NCBI RefSeq assembly: GCF_002733955.1
Contig: NZ_NVXQ01000003.1
Coordinates: 124,001 to 188,000, forward strand
DNA: 64,000 nucleotides
Source of the DNA: Hoeflea sp.
GTDB taxonomy: Bacteria; Pseudomonadota; Alphaproteobacteria; Rhizobiales; Rhizobiaceae
Reading direction: 5' to 3'
Shown: positions 1-8,947 of the stretch, in pieces
Position numbering within the stretch: position 1 is the stretch's first letter
Layout: each line of letters opens with the position of its first letter
Translations under genes and position numbers: made by a program
The notes under the pieces: model-generated
The model's input: the letters and a program-made list of their open reading frames with translations, nothing else
What the model was told of the DNA's origin: nothing
Databases searched by the model: none

Positions 1-286
1 TGCGCAGCTGCCCGAAGGCGCGGTCATCGTCAACACCGCACGCGGCGCGCTGGTCGACGAAGCAGCCCTTCTCGATGCACTCGGCAGTGGCCGCCTTGCC
101 GCTGCGGGACTCGATTGCTTTGTCGCCGAGCCCGGCGGAAACCCCGCCTTCGCACCGCACCGGAACATCTTCATGCTGCCCCATATCGGCAGCGCCACGC
201 GGCGCACCCGCGACGCAATGGGCTTCCGGGCGCTCGACAATCTTGACGCTTTCTTCCGCGGCGACCGGCCCGGGGATCTGCTGTAG
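1..286 (+). CDS. D-2-hydroxyacid dehydrogenase, C-terminal fragment (5' end outside window)
   Basis: The frame is open from base 2 and gives 94 residues up to a TAG at 284. It carries the end of the NAD(P)-binding Rossmann domain with NTARGALVDE, whose Arg binds the substrate carboxylate. GLDCFVAEP carries the catalytic Glu and LPHIGSAT the catalytic His. This layout is typical of glyoxylate/hydroxypyruvate reductases and 2-ketogluconate reductases (GhrB-like), which reduce 2-keto acids with NAD(P)H in the cytoplasm. The exact substrate cannot be told from this fragment. No terminator is visible in the roughly 100 bases before the next gene. Confidence 0.85.
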   Translation, partial: AQLPEGAVIVNTARGALVDEAALLDALGSGRLAAAGLDCFVAEPGGNPAFAPHRNIFMLPHIGSATRRTRDAMGFRALDNLDAFFRGDRPGDLL

Positions 287-390
287 GCTCTTGCTCGGGG
301 ATGGAACCTTCAGCTGGATCCGGTGTTTGAAAGCCAGCCCCGATTGCAACCCGGCTTGCACCTGCAGCTTTTTCAAGGTCAAATCCGCTC

Positions 391-1563
391 ATGAGCTACC
401 GCCAACCCAGCTTTACCCTCGGCGTCGAAGAAGAATACCTGCTTGTTGACAGCGAGAGCCTCGACCTCGCCGCAGCACCGGAATCGCTGATGCGGGATTG
501 CGCAGCCGAGCTCGGAGACAAGGTCAGCCCTGAATTCCTGCAATGCCAGATCGAGATCGGCACCGGTATCTGCAGAACCGTCGCCGAGGCCGGCGCTGAC
601 CTGGCGCGTTTGCGCACAGTGATCTCAGAAGTCGCCGGCCGGCATGGCCTGGCGCCGCTTGCAGTGTCCTGCCATCCATTCGCCGACTGGCACAAACAGC
701 ACTTCACCGACAAGCCGCGATACCGTGCGCTGGAGCGTGATCTTGGCGGGGTTGCCCGCCGCATGCTGATCTGCGGAATGCATGTGCATGTCGGTATCGA
801 TGACGACGAGACCCGCATCGATCTTATGGCGCAGTTTCCCTATTTCCTGCCGCATCTTCTCGCCCTGTCGACCTCGTCGCCCTACTGGAAAGGCGACGAC
901 ACCGGGCTCAACGCCTACAGGCTGACCGTCTTCGACAACATGCCGAGAACAGGCTTGCCGCCGCGGTTCTCGTCCTGGTCCGAGTATGAACGCTCGGTCC
1001 AGGTCATCATCGACAGCGGCCTGATCGAGGACAGTTCCAAGATCTGGTGGGATCTGCGTCCGTCTTCCCGCTTCCCGACCCTGGAGTCGCGCATTTGCGA
1101 TGTCTCGCCGAGGCTGGACGATGCGCTTGCCATTGTAGCGCTGACCCAGTCCATCATGCACATGCTCTGGCGGCTGCGACTGAGCAACCAGCGCTGGCGC
1201 ATCTATGACCGGTTCCTGGTCGGCGAGAACCGCTGGCGCGCCCAGCGTTACGGTGTCTCGAAAGGAATGATCGATTTCGCGCGCGGCGAGGTGGTGGTCT
1301 TTGCCGATCTTCTCGAGGAGATCATCGGGATGGTGCGCGAGGACGCTGAGGCGCTTGGCTGCTGGGACGAGGTTCAGGCCACCCGGCGGATCGTAGAGCA
1401 TGGCACAAGCGCCGACCGGCAACGCACGGTCCACGAAACCGCTATTGCCGGCGGCGCCAGCACCCTGGAAGCCCACAAGGAAGTGGTCCGCTCCCTGATT
1501 GCGGAATTCACAGAGGGGCTCGAAAAACACGCCGTCCCTGCGGAGAGCCAGCCACCGGCCTGA
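391..1563 (+). CDS. ybdK: Carboxylate-amine ligase, YbdK / glutamate-cysteine ligase type 2 family
   Basis: 390 residues, the usual length for the YbdK branch of the GCS2 family. [11 protein letters not shown] near the N terminus (10-20) is the family's signature start, followed by HPFADW (96-101), GMHVHVG (129-135), [17 protein letters not shown] (172-188) and [16 protein letters not shown] (223-238). These segments form the ATP/Mg and substrate site of ATP-grasp-like glutamate-cysteine ligases. YbdK proteins join a carboxylate to an amine using ATP and show only weak glutamate-cysteine ligase activity, so the physiological substrate is open. It stands alone between the hydroxyacid dehydrogenase and the convergent efflux operon. 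Only a weak AAGG lies about 12 bases upstream of the ATG. Confidence 0.85.
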   Translation: MSYRQPSFTLGVEEEYLLVDSESLDLAAAPESLMRDCAAELGDKVSPEFLQCQIEIGTGICRTVAEAGADLARLRTVISEVAGRHGLAPLAVSCHPFADWHKQHFTDKPRYRALERDLGGVARRMLICGMHVHVGIDDDETRIDLMAQFPYFLPHLLALSTSSPYWKGDDTGLNAYRLTVFDNMPRTGLPPRFSSWSEYERSVQVIIDSGLIEDSSKIWWDLRPSSRFPTLESRICDVSPRLDDALAIVALTQSIMHMLWRLRLSNQRWRIYDRFLVGENRWRAQRYGVSKGMIDFARGEVVVFADLLEEIIGMVREDAEALGCWDEVQATRRIVEHGTSADRQRTVHETAIAGGASTLEAHKEVVRSLIAEFTEGLEKHAVPAESQPPA

Positions 1564-1652
1564 CTCTCACGTCATCAGCACACGGATGAAGTCTTGCATG
1601 TGTACGCCGCATCTCCGGTCGGAAGCGCGGCGCCGCAGGACTTGGACACGCA

Positions 1653-4600
1653 TCAGTGCGCCGCGCTTGCGCCGTCCGGCACGGGCTCGCTGGCATTGGG
1701 ATCGGGGTCGTCTTCGCGCTTGACCCGGAACACCGCCAGATAAAGAGCCGGCGCGAAGAACAGCGTGATGACCGTGCCCGCAATGATCCCGCCCATCATG
1801 GCGTAGGCCATCGGGCCCCAGAAGATCTGCCGCGAAATCGGGATCAGGGCCAAGCTGGCGGCGGCTGCCGTCAGCAGGATCGGACGCGCCCGCGCATCGG
1901 ATGCGTTGAACACGGCATCCCATGCCGACTGCCCCTTGCCGCGAAGCACCTCGATCTCGTCGATCAGGATGATCGAGTTGCGGATCAGGATCCCGATCAG
2001 CGCCAGCACCCCGAGGATCGCCACGAAGCCCAGCGGCGCGCCCGAGGGGACCAGCGCGGCGACAACGCCGATGAGCCCCAGCGGCGCCACGCAGATGACG
2101 ACGAATGCCAGCCTGAAACTCTGAACCTGGATCATGATCAGCATCAGCATGGCCAGGATCATGACTGGCGCAACCGCAACAATCGGCTCCTGGCTCTTGG
2201 CGCTTTCAGCCACAGAGCCACCGACCTCAACGGCATATCCAAGCGGAAGCGCGGCGTCGAACGCCTCGATCTTGTCATTGAGCGCCGCCACGATGGTCGC
2301 GGGCTGGTCCTTGGAAGCAATCGCAGCCTTTATGGTAACAGTTGGCGCCCGGCCGCGCTGATGGATCACCGGCGGCTCCGTCTCATAGCTGAAGGTTGCA
2401 ACCGCACGCAGCGGAATGGTGACGGACCCTGCCGCCGACAGCTGAAGATCCGCAAGCGCCTCGACCGATTGACGCGAGGCGGCATCGCCTCGTGCAACGA
2501 TATCCACGAGGTAGGCCGCATCGCGCAGTTGCGTCACCGACGCACCGTCATAGATCGCGTTCAGGGCGGAGGCGATATCGCGTGGCGTGATCCCCAGCTG
2601 GCGCGCCTTGTCCTGCAGAATGTCGACCCGCACCACGCGCACGGGTTCATTCCAGTCCATCACGATCCCTTCAAGCCTGTCGTCGGTTGCCACCACCGCG
2701 GTCAGATCGCGGGCGTAATCGCGCAAGGTTTCGATGTCCGGCCCGGAGATACGGTACTGCACCGGGCGGCCGACCGGAGGTCCGATTTCCAGCAGCTTGA
2801 CGAAGATATCGACGCCGGGAAATTCATCGGCAGCAACCTGCTTCAGCTCGGCCCGCAACGCGTCGCGCGCTTCCACGGAAGGCGTCTGGATCACGATCTG
2901 CCCGATATTGGGACCGGGCGTTGTCACGTCATAGGCAAGCAGGAAGCGCGGCGCGCCCTGTCCGACATAGGTCGACCAGAACAACACCTTGTCATTGTCC
3001 GCCAGTATGTCTTCCATCCGCGCCATCTCGCCGGATGTCTGCGAGATCGAGGCATTCTGCGGCAGGGTGAAGTCGAGGATCAGCTCCGGCCGGTCGGAAT
3101 TCGGGAAGAACTGCTGCTCGACGAACCGCATGCTGAAGACCGAAAAGGCAAAGACAGCCAGCGTCAGCCCGATGGTGATCCAGCGATGGTTCATGCTGGC
3201 CCTGAGCACGACATGGAAGGCCCGCGAGACGCGCCCTGGCTCGCCGCTGTGATGCTTCAGCTTGGCAGGCAGGAACGTTACGCCCAGAAGCGGCGCAAAC
3301 AGCACGGCGACAACCCAGGAAACCGTCAGCGAGACCGCGATCACCACGAACAGCGAGAACGTGAATTCGCCGGCCGCCGAAGTGTTGAGCCCGATCGGAA
3401 TGAAGCCTGCCACCGTCACCAGTGTCCCCGTCAGCATCGGAAACGCAATGGAGGTCCAGGCGTAGGAGGCCGACTTTGTCAGCGATTCTCCCCGCTCCAG
3501 CCGCGTGATCATGGTTTCGATCGCGATCATCGCATCATCGACGAGAAGCCCGAGCGCAATGATCAGCGCGCCCAAGGAGATCCGTTGCAAGGTGAACCCG
3601 GTATAGGCCATCACCACGAAGGTGATCGCCAGCACCAGCGGGATCGTCATCGCAACAACCAGTCCGGCGCGCAACCCGAGCGAAATGAAGCTGACTGCCA
3701 GAACGATTATGATCGCTTCCACCAGCGCCTGCAGAAAATGCCCGACGGCTTCCTCCACCACATGCGGTTGATCCGCCACCTGGTGAATATCGACCCCGAT
3801 CGGCAGCTCTGCCTGCGCCTTGGCAATGACGGTATCGAGCTCTTCGCCGAAATCGATGATGTTGGCGCCCTTGCGCATCCCCACGGCCAGGCCAATCGCC
3901 TCCTGCCCCTTGTAGCGGAACAGCGCCGTCGCCGGATCCTCGTAGGATCGGCGGATGTCGGCGACATCGGTCAGGCGGAAGAACCGGTCCCCGACACGCA
4001 GGTTGATGTCTTCAAGGCTTTCGGCGCCGGAGAACTGGCCGCCGATCCGCACCAGCACCCGTTCCGGCCCGGCATCGATCACGCCTGACGGCAGGATCGC
4101 GTTCTGCGCGGACAGCGTCGCCTGAACCGCCTCCTGGTTCAGGCCCATCGCGGCAAGACGCTCTGTCGAGAACTCGATATAGATCACCTCATCGCGGGTG
4201 CCGAAGAGTTCCACCTTGCCGGCATCGGGCAGGGCCTGCACCGAGCGGCGAACGATCTCGGCATAATCGCGCACTTCCCGGGGCGAAAAGCCGTCATAGG
4301 TGAAGGCATACAGGTTGCCGAACACATCGCCGAAGCTGTCATTGAAACTGAAGCCCGCAAATTCGGCCGGAAACTCGCCGCGAATATCCGACATCATGTT
4401 GCGCACGCGCTGCCAGATTTCCGGCAGGTCCTTTGCCGATGTGCTTGCCAGGAGCTCGACATAGACGATGCTCTGCCCCGGTCGCGTGACCGATCGGGTG
4501 AAGTCGAGCTCGTCCAGATCCTCGAGCTTCTTCTCGATCCGGTCCGTCACCTGGGTCAGGGTTTCCCGCGTGTCGGCGCCGGGCAGTGCCGCCGATATGA

Positions 4601-4745
4601 TCATCGTCTTGATCGCGAAATCCGGGTCTTCCTCGCGCCCGATCGACATGTAGGAGATGATCCCTGCGACCACCGAAACGATCATCAGGAACCAGACAAA
4701 CGAACGGTGCTGCAGCGCCCAGTCGGAGAGGTTGAATTTTTTCAT
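1653..4745 (-). CDS. RND family efflux pump, inner-membrane permease
   Basis: 1030 residues, full length for an AcrB/MexB-superfamily proton antiporter that exports toxic compounds through a tripartite complex. The first membrane helix spans about residues 15-35. A porter-domain loop follows to about 335, then a block of helices containing LGLLVDDAMIAIE; D403 and D404 are the paired aspartates of the proton relay. A second periplasmic loop and C-terminal helix block complete the duplicated fold. Its short, little-conserved C-terminal tail and sequence match the pumps encoded with HlyD-like adaptors in rhizobia rather than AcrB itself. It is the last gene of an operon and overlaps the upstream adaptor by four bases. 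No outer-membrane factor gene is in the window, so it probably borrows a TolC encoded elsewhere. Substrate unknown. Confidence 0.93.
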   Translation of the reverse strand: MKKFNLSDWALQHRSFVWFLMIVSVVAGIISYMSIGREEDPDFAIKTMIISAALPGADTRETLTQVTDRIEKKLEDLDELDFTRSVTRPGQSIVYVELLASTSAKDLPEIWQRVRNMMSDIRGEFPAEFAGFSFNDSFGDVFGNLYAFTYDGFSPREVRDYAEIVRRSVQALPDAGKVELFGTRDEVIYIEFSTERLAAMGLNQEAVQATLSAQNAILPSGVIDAGPERVLVRIGGQFSGAESLEDINLRVGDRFFRLTDVADIRRSYEDPATALFRYKGQEAIGLAVGMRKGANIIDFGEELDTVIAKAQAELPIGVDIHQVADQPHVVEEAVGHFLQALVEAIIIVLAVSFISLGLRAGLVVAMTIPLVLAITFVVMAYTGFTLQRISLGALIIALGLLVDDAMIAIETMITRLERGESLTKSASYAWTSIAFPMLTGTLVTVAGFIPIGLNTSAAGEFTFSLFVVIAVSLTVSWVVAVLFAPLLGVTFLPAKLKHHSGEPGRVSRAFHVVLRASMNHRWITIGLTLAVFAFSVFSMRFVEQQFFPNSDRPELILDFTLPQNASISQTSGEMARMEDILADNDKVLFWSTYVGQGAPRFLLAYDVTTPGPNIGQIVIQTPSVEARDALRAELKQVAADEFPGVDIFVKLLEIGPPVGRPVQYRISGPDIETLRDYARDLTAVVATDDRLEGIVMDWNEPVRVVRVDILQDKARQLGITPRDIASALNAIYDGASVTQLRDAAYLVDIVARGDAASRQSVEALADLQLSAAGSVTIPLRAVATFSYETEPPVIHQRGRAPTVTIKAAIASKDQPATIVAALNDKIEAFDAALPLGYAVEVGGSVAESAKSQEPIVAVAPVMILAMLMLIMIQVQSFRLAFVVICVAPLGLIGVVAALVPSGAPLGFVAILGVLALIGILIRNSIILIDEIEVLRGKGQSAWDAVFNASDARARPILLTAAAASLALIPISRQIFWGPMAYAMMGGIIAGTVITLFFAPALYLAVFRVKREDDPDPNASEPVPDGASAAH

Positions 4746-5800
4746 TCCGACACACGCGGGCCGACGGCCTGCCCTTCTTCAAGTGAATGGATACCTTTGA
4801 CGACAACTTCATCTCCGGCGGAAAGACCGGAACTGACGATGATGAAATCACCAGATGCGCCCGAGACCTCCACCGGCCTCAAGGAAACCGCACTGCTGGT
4901 GCGGTCTACCACCCAGACGCCGGGCGGTTCCAGCAAGGCCGAGCGGGGAAGGATGATATCCGCCTGCTTGCCCATGGCGGGCGAGACCTTGACCAGCGAA
5001 CCGAGCCGGAATGCCTGCGGCGCATCCTCGATGCTCAGATGCAGCCGGTAAGTCCGGGTGGCTTTTTCAGCCACCGGGTCCACGCGGGTCAGCACTGCGT
5101 CTGTTTTTATGGTTTCGCTCACCAGCAGGCTGGCAACAAACTGGTCACCACGCTTTTGCAGCCCAGCCTCCGCCTCGGAGACATCGATGACGATTTCGCG
5201 CTTGCCGATCGCAGCAAGTTGCAAGACCGTCTGGCCTTCAGACAGCGCCGCTCCGGGTTCTGCATACGTGTTGGTGACAACGCCGTCATAGGGAGCAGTC
5301 AGAATGGCAAGGTTCTTCACATCCTGCGCCCGGGCCTGCGAGGCCTTGGCCTGATCCAGCCGCGCCTGCGCCGAAATCAGGGCCCGCTCGGCGTCCTCAA
5401 GCCGCGTCGCACTGTCAACGCCGCGTTCGGCCAGTGTCCTGGCCCGTTCGCGCGCATCGGTGGCGGGACGCAACTGCGCCTCGGCCACGGATACGCCGGC
5501 GTCCGCTGTGCGCAGGTCGGAATCGAGATCCGTCGTATCGAGAGCTGCAAGCACGTCGCCCTTGCTGACCAGATCACCGGTGCTGACAGGACGGGTGGCA
5601 ACCGTGCCGCTCATCGGAAAACCAAGCGCGGTTTCGGTCTTCGCCACGACCGTGCCGGTGTAGCTGAGCGAAATGCCGGCTTGCGGGTCGACGATCAGCG
5701 AGACCACGGGACGCGCTTGCTGTTCGGTCTGAAGAGCCGCGTCTTCGGCGCTGGCCGGCAAGCTTAGCGCGAGGCTGAGAAGAAGGATCGGAAATCTCAT
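4742..5800 (-). CDS. RND efflux periplasmic adaptor (membrane fusion protein), second of two
   Basis: 352 residues. An N-terminal signal peptide (about 1-18, ending PASA) is followed by the half-motif of a lipoyl-like barrel, SGTVATRPVSTGDLVSKG. A long alpha-helical hairpin rich in Ala, Glu and Arg (about 80-145) comes next, then the second barrel half (LTAPYDGVVTNTY) and the beta-barrel and membrane-proximal domains. Such adaptors bridge the RND pump and the outer-membrane channel. The gene overlaps both neighbours by four bases, so translation of the three genes is probably coupled. A second adaptor gene directly upstream suggests a mixed adaptor ring. Confidence 0.9.
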   Translation of the reverse strand: MRFPILLLSLALSLPASAEDAALQTEQQARPVVSLIVDPQAGISLSYTGTVVAKTETALGFPMSGTVATRPVSTGDLVSKGDVLAALDTTDLDSDLRTADAGVSVAEAQLRPATDARERARTLAERGVDSATRLEDAERALISAQARLDQAKASQARAQDVKNLAILTAPYDGVVTNTYAEPGAALSEGQTVLQLAAIGKREIVIDVSEAEAGLQKRGDQFVASLLVSETIKTDAVLTRVDPVAEKATRTYRLHLSIEDAPQAFRLGSLVKVSPAMGKQADIILPRSALLEPPGVWVVDRTSSAVSLRPVEVSGASGDFIIVSSGLSAGDEVVVKGIHSLEEGQAVGPRVSE

Positions 5801-6858
5801 TGGCTGTCTCCCGCGCGGCGGACGAGACGGCCCGGATAAAGCAATTGCGCGCCCTTGCCGACGATCCAGTCGCCGTCTTCGACGCCGTCCCGGATCAGGA
5901 TGCGGCCCGTCTCATACCGGTCGATTGTAACCGGATGCAGCGACACCTGCATGGTTTCCCTGTCGACCTGCCAAACCGCCGGGCCGTCCGCCGTGGCGCT
6001 GATGACCGAAAACGGGAGACTGATCTGCTCAGGTGACGTCTCGGTAACCGACCCCCGCACCGGGTCGCCGTAGCCGAGGCCGGCCGGCGGGTTGATGACA
6101 TCCACAGTCGCGGCAACCGTTCCGGTCCGCTCATCGATCAGCGGCGAAATCTCGCCAATCCGGCCTTCAAACTCCTCTTGCGGCCTGGAAAGCCGAGACA
6201 GGATGATGTTGGAGTTCGGCGCCTCACGGATCATCATCACTTCGGGAACCTCGAAGACCGCTTCGAATCCCTTGTCCAGCGCCAGTTCCATGGCCGTCTG
6301 GGCGGGCGCGATAATCTGGCCCGGTTCGATGTTCCGGGCGGTGACTGTGGAGGCGAAAGGAGCACGCAGCACCGTATCTGAAAGCGCTTTGGTTGCACGC
6401 TCCAGATCCGCCTCCGCCTGTTCAAGCGTACCTTCTGCAGTCCGCAAGGCATCATACGCTGCATCGCGGGCGGCCCGTGTCGTGGCGCCGCTGGTCAGAA
6501 GCTGTTCGGCGCGTTCGAGATCTTCAACCGCCTGCCGATGATCGGCTTTTGCGGTGGTCAGGCCGGCTTCCGCGGTCCGGACCGCCAGTTCCTGTTGAAT
6601 CGAATCGAGCCGTGCCAGGGGAGCGTCCTTTTCAACCTTGGCACCGAGTTCGACCATGACCTCGGTGACCCGGCCACCGATGGGAAACGCCGCCATGAGC
6701 GTTTCCTTGGCCCGGATTTCACCGGTCAGCGAAAGCGTCTGCTGTTCCGCTTTCCGTTCGGCGACCACGATCTCCACCGTTAGGGGAGTCTCGCCATGCA
6801 CCTGTGCGATGCTGAGGGCGCTCAGAATGGCAGCCCATACGATAATTGATCGTTTCAA
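5797..6858 (-). CDS. RND efflux periplasmic adaptor (membrane fusion protein), first of two
   Basis: HlyD/AcrA-type adaptor, 353 residues from the TTG at 6858. I prefer this start because KRSIIVWAAILSALSIAQVHG directly after it is a good signal peptide and GGA lies 7-9 bases upstream. The frame stays open to a GTG at 6981, but that extension would put 41 charged residues before the signal and runs through a strong hairpin. Domains are a split lipoyl barrel (GGRVTEVMVELGAKVEKDAPL; then LRAPFASTVTARNIEPGQII), a helical hairpin of about 75 residues between them, and a beta-barrel part. It is the first gene of the three-gene pump operon. No regulator gene is adjacent. Confidence 0.85.
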   Translation of the reverse strand: MKRSIIVWAAILSALSIAQVHGETPLTVEIVVAERKAEQQTLSLTGEIRAKETLMAAFPIGGRVTEVMVELGAKVEKDAPLARLDSIQQELAVRTAEAGLTTAKADHRQAVEDLERAEQLLTSGATTRAARDAAYDALRTAEGTLEQAEADLERATKALSDTVLRAPFASTVTARNIEPGQIIAPAQTAMELALDKGFEAVFEVPEVMMIREAPNSNIILSRLSRPQEEFEGRIGEISPLIDERTGTVAATVDVINPPAGLGYGDPVRGSVTETSPEQISLPFSVISATADGPAVWQVDRETMQVSLHPVTIDRYETGRILIRDGVEDGDWIVGKGAQLLYPGRLVRRAGDSQ

Positions 6859-7269
6859 GACGTGATCCAGTCTTTCAAGGAAACCAAGGTTGGTCAGACA
6901 AGGCATTTTGGAAAATCGATGCCAGACAAAACCCCGGTTTGCAACGAAACCAGGGCGTTTTGAGCCTGCATCAGCGTTCACATTTTCTTGTGCATCGCGT
7001 CATCGCCCCCACCAAATTGTTGACGATGCAGAACCTTTGCTCGCCAGCACCGGCCAAGGTTGCGTGAACAAATTCCATTCACTTCAGCGAATAAGGGAGC
7101 AGGACTGGAGATCTGATTAACAACTTCCCCGCAGGATTGCATTGGTTTCAAATAGCCTGCGCTTCTATTAACATCAGATAATATTCGACGTGGTCCGTGT
7201 GGATCAAGACCGGAGCACTGGCCCACCATGAACCTGGATAGCCTATCCAAAGCAAGCCGGAGTCTACCC
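6859..7269. promoter_or_regulatory. Divergent intergenic region between the efflux operon and the orphan binding protein
   Basis: About 410 bases between divergent genes. The only clear structure is the hairpin at 6927-6962 (listed separately). The part from about 7100 to 7200 is AT-richer than its surroundings and would fit promoters, but I could not find a convincing -35/-10 pair on either strand. No RNA gene is recognisable. Confidence 0.4.
6927..6962 (-). terminator. Strong hairpin with U-rich 3' arm in the efflux operon leader (attenuator candidate)
   Basis: Bases 6927-6940 pair with 6947-6962 to give a 14-bp stem with two single-base bulges and the six-base loop at 6941-6946. The outer stem is CAAAAC/GTTTTG, so read on the minus strand the 3' arm ends GGGGTTTTG. 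This resembles an intrinsic terminator. It lies about 70-100 bases upstream of the likely TTG start of the first adaptor and has no complete gene upstream to terminate on either strand. An attenuator in the efflux leader is an inference. Confidence 0.5.
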
Positions 7270-8577
7270 ATGAAATTCGCAAGGTTGTTTCTGATCACTC
7301 TGGCAATGTCGGTTGGAGCGACCGCTGCTGCTCTGGCCGACAGGCTCACGATCGCCACAGTCAACAATGGCGACATGATCCGGATGCAGAAACTCTCCAC
7401 CTATTTCACCGCGGAAAATCCGGAGATCGAGTTGCAATGGGTAACCCTTGATGAGAACGCGCTACGGCGGCAGGTTACCAACGACATTGCCACGGGAAGC
7501 GGCCATTACGACATCATGACCATCGGCACCTACGAAGTTCCGATCTGGGGCCGGCGGGGCTGGCTGGCGCCGCTTGACGATCTTCCGGCCTCCTACGATG
7601 CCGAAGATCTTCTTCCCGCAATCCGTGATGGTTTGAGCGTGGATGGCAAGCTCTACGCCGCACCGTTCTACGGTGAATCATCGATGGTGATGTACCGCAC
7701 CGACTTGATAGAAAAGGCCGGCCTGATCATGCCGGAAGCGCCAGACTGGCAGTTCATTCGCAAGGCCGCCCTCGCCCTGACTGACCGGGACGCCGGCATC
7801 AACGGAATATGTCTTCGAGGCAAGGCTGGCTGGGGCGAGAACGTGGCGTTCCTGACCGCGGCCTCCAATTCGTTTGGCGCAAAATGGTTCGACATGGCCT
7901 GGCGGCCACAGTTCGACAGCCCGGAATGGAAGGAGACGCTTTCGTACTACATTGAATTGCTCAATGAATCCGGCCCCCCGGATGCAGCACAGAACGGTTT
8001 CAATGAAAATCTGGCCTTGTTTCAAAGTGGCAAGTGCGGAATCTGGATCGACGCAACCGTCGCTGCATCCTTTGTCACCAATCCAGCGACGTCCCAGGTC
8101 GCCGGCAAGGTTGGCTTCGCTCTTGCGCCCGACCATGGCTTGGGCAAACGCAGCAACTGGTTGTGGGCATGGGCCTTGGCCATACCGATCAGCACGCCGA
8201 ACACCGACGCCGCCAAGAAGTTCATAGAATGGGCCACCTCGAAGGACTACCAGGCGCTTGTCGCAGAGAAGGAGGGGTGGGCCAACGTCCCGCCAGGAAC
8301 ACGCACTTCGCTTTATGAAAACGCTGAATACGCCAAGCTTGCCTTTGCCAAGATGACCCTCGACAGCATCACCGGGGCCGATCCGCTTGACCCCACGATA
8401 GACGAGGTCCCGTATGTCGGCATCCAGTTTGTCTCCATTCCCGAGTTTCAGCGCATCGCCACCGCCGTCGGCCAGCAATTCTCGGCAGCCCTTGCCGGCC
8501 GGATATCGATTGACGACGCATTGGGAAATGCCCAGGCCCTGACAACCAGAGAGATGAAGCGAACCGGCTACAACTGA
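7270..8577 (+). CDS. Orphan ABC-type extracellular binding protein, sugar/polyol family
   Basis: 435 residues from the ATG at 7270, which has GGAG eight bases upstream and opens directly onto a signal peptide (1-23, ending AALA). An ATG at 7228 is in frame but would bury the signal. The mature part begins DRLTIATVNNGDM and contains YDIMTIGTYEVPIWGRRGWL, GESSMVMYRTDL and GKCGIWIDATVAASF. These resemble family-1 periplasmic binding proteins of the mannitol/sorbitol importers (MtlE/SmoE). No permease or ATPase of that class is adjacent; the next ABC genes, after a 370-base gap, are polyamine-type and encode their own binding protein. It may serve a transporter encoded elsewhere. Ligand unknown. 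Confidence 0.85.
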   Translation: MKFARLFLITLAMSVGATAAALADRLTIATVNNGDMIRMQKLSTYFTAENPEIELQWVTLDENALRRQVTNDIATGSGHYDIMTIGTYEVPIWGRRGWLAPLDDLPASYDAEDLLPAIRDGLSVDGKLYAAPFYGESSMVMYRTDLIEKAGLIMPEAPDWQFIRKAALALTDRDAGINGICLRGKAGWGENVAFLTAASNSFGAKWFDMAWRPQFDSPEWKETLSYYIELLNESGPPDAAQNGFNENLALFQSGKCGIWIDATVAASFVTNPATSQVAGKVGFALAPDHGLGKRSNWLWAWALAIPISTPNTDAAKKFIEWATSKDYQALVAEKEGWANVPPGTRTSLYENAEYAKLAFAKMTLDSITGADPLDPTIDEVPYVGIQFVSIPEFQRIATAVGQQFSAALAGRISIDDALGNAQALTTREMKRTGYN

Positions 8578-8825
8578 CAGATCGCAGCCGTCAAACCTTC
8601 ACTGGTCCAACCGGACTCTGGCCGAGCGCGCAGGCTGGTCAGTCAGAGGCAAAGGCTTGCATGCGCATGCGCCATTCGCCGCATGGAAACCGCAACCCGT
8701 CTCCGTCGGCTTTCGCAGTTGCAACGTCCTTCCTGCACCCGGAAAAGCAGCTGTTTAGCCTGGGCGTGGATGGCTATTCGCATGCGCCAGATTCATATGC
8801 TCAGTGCGGGTAGACAGCTGCGCCA

Positions 8826-8846
8826 GTATCTGCAAACATCAGATAC
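8826..8846. promoter_or_regulatory. Perfect inverted repeat, operator candidate
   Basis: GTATCTG (8826-8832) and CAGATAC (8840-8846) are exact reverse complements around a seven-base spacer, so the centres of the arms lie 14 bases apart. It sits just upstream of TTGACG at 8848, about 100 bases before the ABC operon. The dyad and position fit a regulator site; which protein binds is unknown. Confidence 0.4.
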
Positions 8847-8877
8847 GTTGACGTGACGACACGAAAACAATCGGCAA

Positions 8878-8896
8878 CCGGCAAATCAATTGCCGG
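8878..8896. promoter_or_regulatory. Perfect inverted repeat close to the ABC operon start
   Basis: CCGGCAA (8878-8884) and TTGCCGG (8890-8896) are exact reverse complements around five bases. The repeat lies five bases upstream of a -10-like TCTATAAG and about 50 bases before the TTG start codon. It could be an operator overlapping the -35 region or a short leader hairpin. Confidence 0.4.
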
Positions 8897-8947
8897 ACCG
8901 TCTATAAGGGGAAGGGCGCAACAGCCCGCAGCAATTAGGAGCGTGTT

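Larger units (their letters stand above)
8578..8947. promoter_or_regulatory. Intergenic region upstream of the Pot-type importer operon
   Basis: About 370 bases. The promoter-proximal third carries two perfect inverted repeats, 8826-8846 and 8878-8896 (listed separately). TTGACG at 8848-8853 and TCTATAAG at 8901-8908 look like promoter pieces but are not at consensus spacing to each other. A 50-codon frame from the ATG at 8661 lacks support. The rest shows nothing recognisable. Confidence 0.4.

Noticed and set aside
625-1530. A 301-codon minus-strand frame opposite the YbdK-like gene
   Set aside because: The plus frame has all family motifs; the minus frame has none.
1656-4088. An 810-codon open frame on the plus strand opposite the RND pump gene
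   Set aside because: It is antisense to a fully convincing permease, is dominated by Arg, His, Asp and Gln as expected for a GC-rich mirror frame, and shows no domain.
6859-6981. 41-residue N-terminal extension of the first adaptor from a GTG at 6981
   Set aside because: It would precede a clear signal peptide, has no ribosome-binding site and passes through the leader hairpin; not fully excluded.
8661-8813. A 50-codon frame in the gap before the first Pot-type importer
   Set aside because: The upstream AAAGG is weak, the composition is unremarkable and it has no hydrophobic or motif signal, unlike the 24-residue peptide at 25881.
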